From Priapulus caudatus (lineage: Eukaryota; Priapulida; Priapulimorpha; Priapulimorphida; Priapulidae): DNA of 30,531 nt. The stretch spans positions 130,904-161,434 of the forward strand of contig NW_014577740.1 of the NCBI RefSeq assembly GCF_000485595.1, in the 5' to 3' direction. The notes under the pieces are model-generated. The model saw only the letters and a program-made list of their open reading frames with translations. It did not search any database and was not told the DNA's origin. A program made the position numbers and the translations under genes. Positions 28,080 to 30,531 of the stretch are shown piece after piece (the stretch's first letter is position 1; each line of letters begins with the position of its first letter).

Positions 28080-29895
28080 ATTGAGCTCTCCCACCTTTTA
28101 TCCTCTCCTCGCTTCTTTCCAGTAGCGCACACCACACGACACACACACACATCACACCATCCTCCACACACACTACACACACACCCACCTCCCTTTCTTA
28201 CTTTCACACACACCACACCATCACCACCACACACACTATACACCCTCCACTTTCTCCTCCTCACTTCTCTGCGCTCTCTACCTCCTCCTCACTTCGCGCT
28301 TCTCTCTCCACTTTCTCCCCGATGACCTCTATCTACCTTTCCCTCTACCGTCTCTTCCTCCACCTTCTTCAATTCCGCGCACACGCGCACCACGCAACGC
28401 ACACTGCACCCGCAACACACAACACCACACACACACTACCACCACATCTACACACACACTACGCTGCGCCGCTCCGATTATTATGCCCTTCCACCTCTTC
28501 GCTCAGATTAAGCTACTCACATCACTTCACTGCCATTCTTACTTTAACGAGTTTTCTCCCCATACGACCTTCTGCTCCTCTAACTTTTGTCCCTATCATT
28601 TATATTACAGAGTTAGATTGAATCGAACTCATTTACTGATACCTCTCCTACCTCTCTTCATCACACTGTTCATTGTCAGTGAATGCGTTAGTACATGTCG
28701 TGGCCGCGTGGCTGCTAACCGGTGGGCTTTTGCCCAGAGCCTGCAGCATCCATCCTCAACCTCCGAGCGGCTCCTGCGCCTCACATCCAACCTTTCCGTC
28801 TTTCTCTGATGAACTTGCTCCCTCCACGCGTCACTTTGTTCGCCACCCTTCATCGTTAGGCTCCCCCTCTTCTTTAGCACGCTACGGACGACAACTCCGC
28901 CGACGAGCGGCTTAGCTTACCAGCACGCCCTTTACGTGATGTATCGAGACTACATCACGGCGGTCTGGCCCATGCGTCGGTGCTGCTGCTGCTGGCTGCC
29001 CTACTGCTGCTGCTGCTGCCTGCCCCCTGCTACTGTTTGTTTGGTGTATTTGTCAGCTGCTGCTCTGCTGCTGGCTTACTGCTCTGCTTGCTGCTGCGCT
29101 TAGCACCTCCATCCCTTCCACGTTGCTCTGCACTCCTTCTTCCCGTCTGCTTCCTATACCGTCCTCCCTCTATGCTCTCTTTCCTTAATCAGCCTTCTGT
29201 CCCCTCATTTCTACTCCTCCTTTCTCCGCCTCCCACCTTAGTCTCCTCCCTGCCTGCCTCCTTCTTGCCCTTCTTCTCCATTTAATCATCCTTGTTTCTA
29301 CCTACTCTCTTCGACCTTGGCTCCTTCTCATCCGTGCCCTCCGCCTTGCTTGCTCTAACCTCCGTCCTTGCAACCTTCCCCTGCATCATATTAACTTCTC
29401 TTCCCTCCCTTCGTCATCAGCCTGCTGCTGCTTACCCTTTTCCTGTCTGTGTGTCGCTTTTTTCGCTGCTGCCCACCTTCTCATCTGCCTCGTGTTTCCA
29501 AAACACTGTGGCTGGTCTTCTATGTCCTCTATCAAAACCTTCCGTTTCTGCCTTCTTTAAATCTCTCTCCTCCATCCTCCAAACTGTCCCCCCTAGTCAC
29601 CTTACGCCTCTGCTAACATGCTTATTTCTCCCCTCCATCTTCCTCCTTCTTCCTGTTCTCCCTTCTCGCGCCTCATTCTCTTTGCTCTCACCTCCCCCCT
29701 TCATCTTTTTTTCGTCTCTCCTAAATCCTCCATTCTCGGTACTCTTCACCTCAACCTCATCTTTTTTTCCACGTTTCTTTCCCCTCCTCTCCCTCTACCC
29801 CTTTCCCACCCTGTGCCGTTATGGATTAAAGCTCCCATTCGTCTTTATAGATATCTTCTCTCTCTCCCCTTATCCTCATCTCGTCCCTAACTCAA
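28080..29895 (+). repeat. Pyrimidine-rich tract (about 1.8 kb)
   Basis: The plus strand is strongly biased to C and T (CTCC, TTCC, CTTCT), with CA-rich parts (28130-28240, 28380-28470) and a CTG run (28979-29025), but it is not a simple tandem array. A 245-codon plus-strand frame (29292-30029) is open because TAA/TAG/TGA are rare in such sequence; its Ser/Leu/Pro/Phe composition argues against a protein. A perfect 9-bp stem hairpin (CGTGATGTA, 7-base loop, TACATCACG) is at 28935-28959. Confidence 0.6.
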
Positions 29896-30208
29896 GAACT
29901 CGGGTCCCATCCGCGGAAAAAAGCTGCCCATTGACCGTCTCCCTTTACCTGCTTAGTAGCGCAAGTCAGTCAGGATCGTCTCAACATCTTTCATGGCTTG
30001 GCTTCGTCGCAATGTATGGCCAAGAATAGAGTTGCATTTTAAGCCTATAATGTTGGGTTGGTCGCTCTCTCGCACTGCTTCGTGTAGCATGCAGTGTGAT
30101 GGGCAATAAAGCGCCCTCAGTGTGCGCCGAAGGACGTTGACTCATATGCCTATATCTGGTTGTTTGCTTGTGTTTTTATTTCGCGGCTGCTTATTAATAC
30201 TATTTAAT
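29896..30208. other. Unique sequence, no gene seen
   Basis: Ordinary mixed sequence between the pyrimidine-rich tract and the terminal GT array. AATAAA occurs at 30105-30110 without an associated gene. Confidence 0.5.
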
Positions 30209-30531
30209 AATATATATGTGTGTGGCTGTGTGCTGTGTGTGCCTGTGTGGCTGTGTGTGTGTGTGTGTGTGTTGTCTCTTCCTGCTCTTTCTATTGTTTT
30301 GTATGTGTGTGGCTGGCTGTGTGTGTGTGTGTGTTTATGATGTGTGTGATCTCCGCTTGTGTGTGTGTTTGTTGCTGTGTTGCTGCGTGTGCCGGCTGTG
30401 TGTGATGTGTGTTCGTGTGTGTGTGTGATAGTGTAGTGTGCGTGTGTGCGGTGTGTTTGCGCGCTCGGTGCTGTGTGTGTGTCGTTGCTGCGCGCGAGTC
30501 GGTCCGTGTGCTGTGGGGGTGTGTAGTTGCT
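30209..30531. repeat. GT-rich array at the window end
   Basis: GTGTGT with GGCTGTGTG and TGCTGTG units, running off the window. ORFs rich in Cys and Val are artefacts. Confidence 0.9.

Noticed and set aside
28673-28915. 80-codon ORF with a hydrophobic start resembling a secreted peptide
   Set aside because: The hydrophobic start is short, the rest is Ser/Pro-rich as the surrounding tract, and no supporting signal was found; not reported as a gene.
29292-30029. 245-codon plus-strand ORF as a membrane protein
   Set aside because: Composition follows the C/T-rich tract (Ser, Leu, Pro, Phe); no defined helices-and-loops pattern, no splice context and no family likeness.

Overview
The window is animal nuclear DNA, most likely from a marine invertebrate. 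It has short exons with GT/AG borders, long introns, dense microsatellites (CT, CA, GTGC, CAG, AT), small non-autonomous transposons, and one 25-base run of N. The only gene I can recognise is the middle part of a fibrillin-like gene on the minus strand. Transcription runs from high to low coordinates; neither end of the gene is in the window.

Read in transcription order, clean exons encode three cbEGF domains (23000-23119, 21825-21947, 20623-20751). They are followed by cbEGF exons at 13433-13558, 12505-12627 and 11974-12099, a TB (8-Cys) domain at 11399-11683, and cbEGF7 plus the first half of cbEGF8 at 10676-10848. A doubtful exon at 9751-9859 comes next. One unusually large exon, 6484-7315, holds the rest of cbEGF9, hybrid domain 2, cbEGF10, TB3, cbEGF11 and half of cbEGF12. 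Last are a frame-damaged exon (3824-4014) and single cbEGF exons at 3014-3139, 1949-2071, 1478-1604 (one extra base) and 410-535. From TB2 onward this order matches human fibrillin-1 TB2 to about cbEGF17 domain by domain; that comparison is from memory of the family, not a search.

Region by region: 1-4436 has the cbEGF13-17 exons separated by CA, CT, AT and AAT arrays. 4437-6503 is a 25-bp minisatellite of about 80 copies whose unit is the last 20 bases of the large exon plus the first five bases of its intron. 7330-9530 is a 2.2-kb degenerate CAG/CTG array in an intron. 9750-13560 is a normal stretch of the gene. After the N gap, 13819-20600 carries damaged copies on the PLUS strand of the exons at 20623, 21825 and 23000, plus an EGF4-like exon. 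Their order (A', D', C', B') is permuted relative to the clean minus-strand copies (C, B, A). I read this block as an inverted, poorly corrected second haplotype or a gap-fill artefact rather than a second gene, but the sequence alone cannot settle it. 20600-23560 holds the clean exons, and 23609-24071 is almost pure A/T. From 24072 to the end I see no exon I can name, only dispersed repeats, GT arrays and a 1.8-kb pyrimidine-rich tract.

The encoded protein would be a secreted, calcium-binding extracellular-matrix microfibril protein. Consensus quality is uneven: single-base insertions are concentrated in the tandem arrays and in the 13819-20600 block. Frameshifts there should be treated as possible assembly error before any biological reading.
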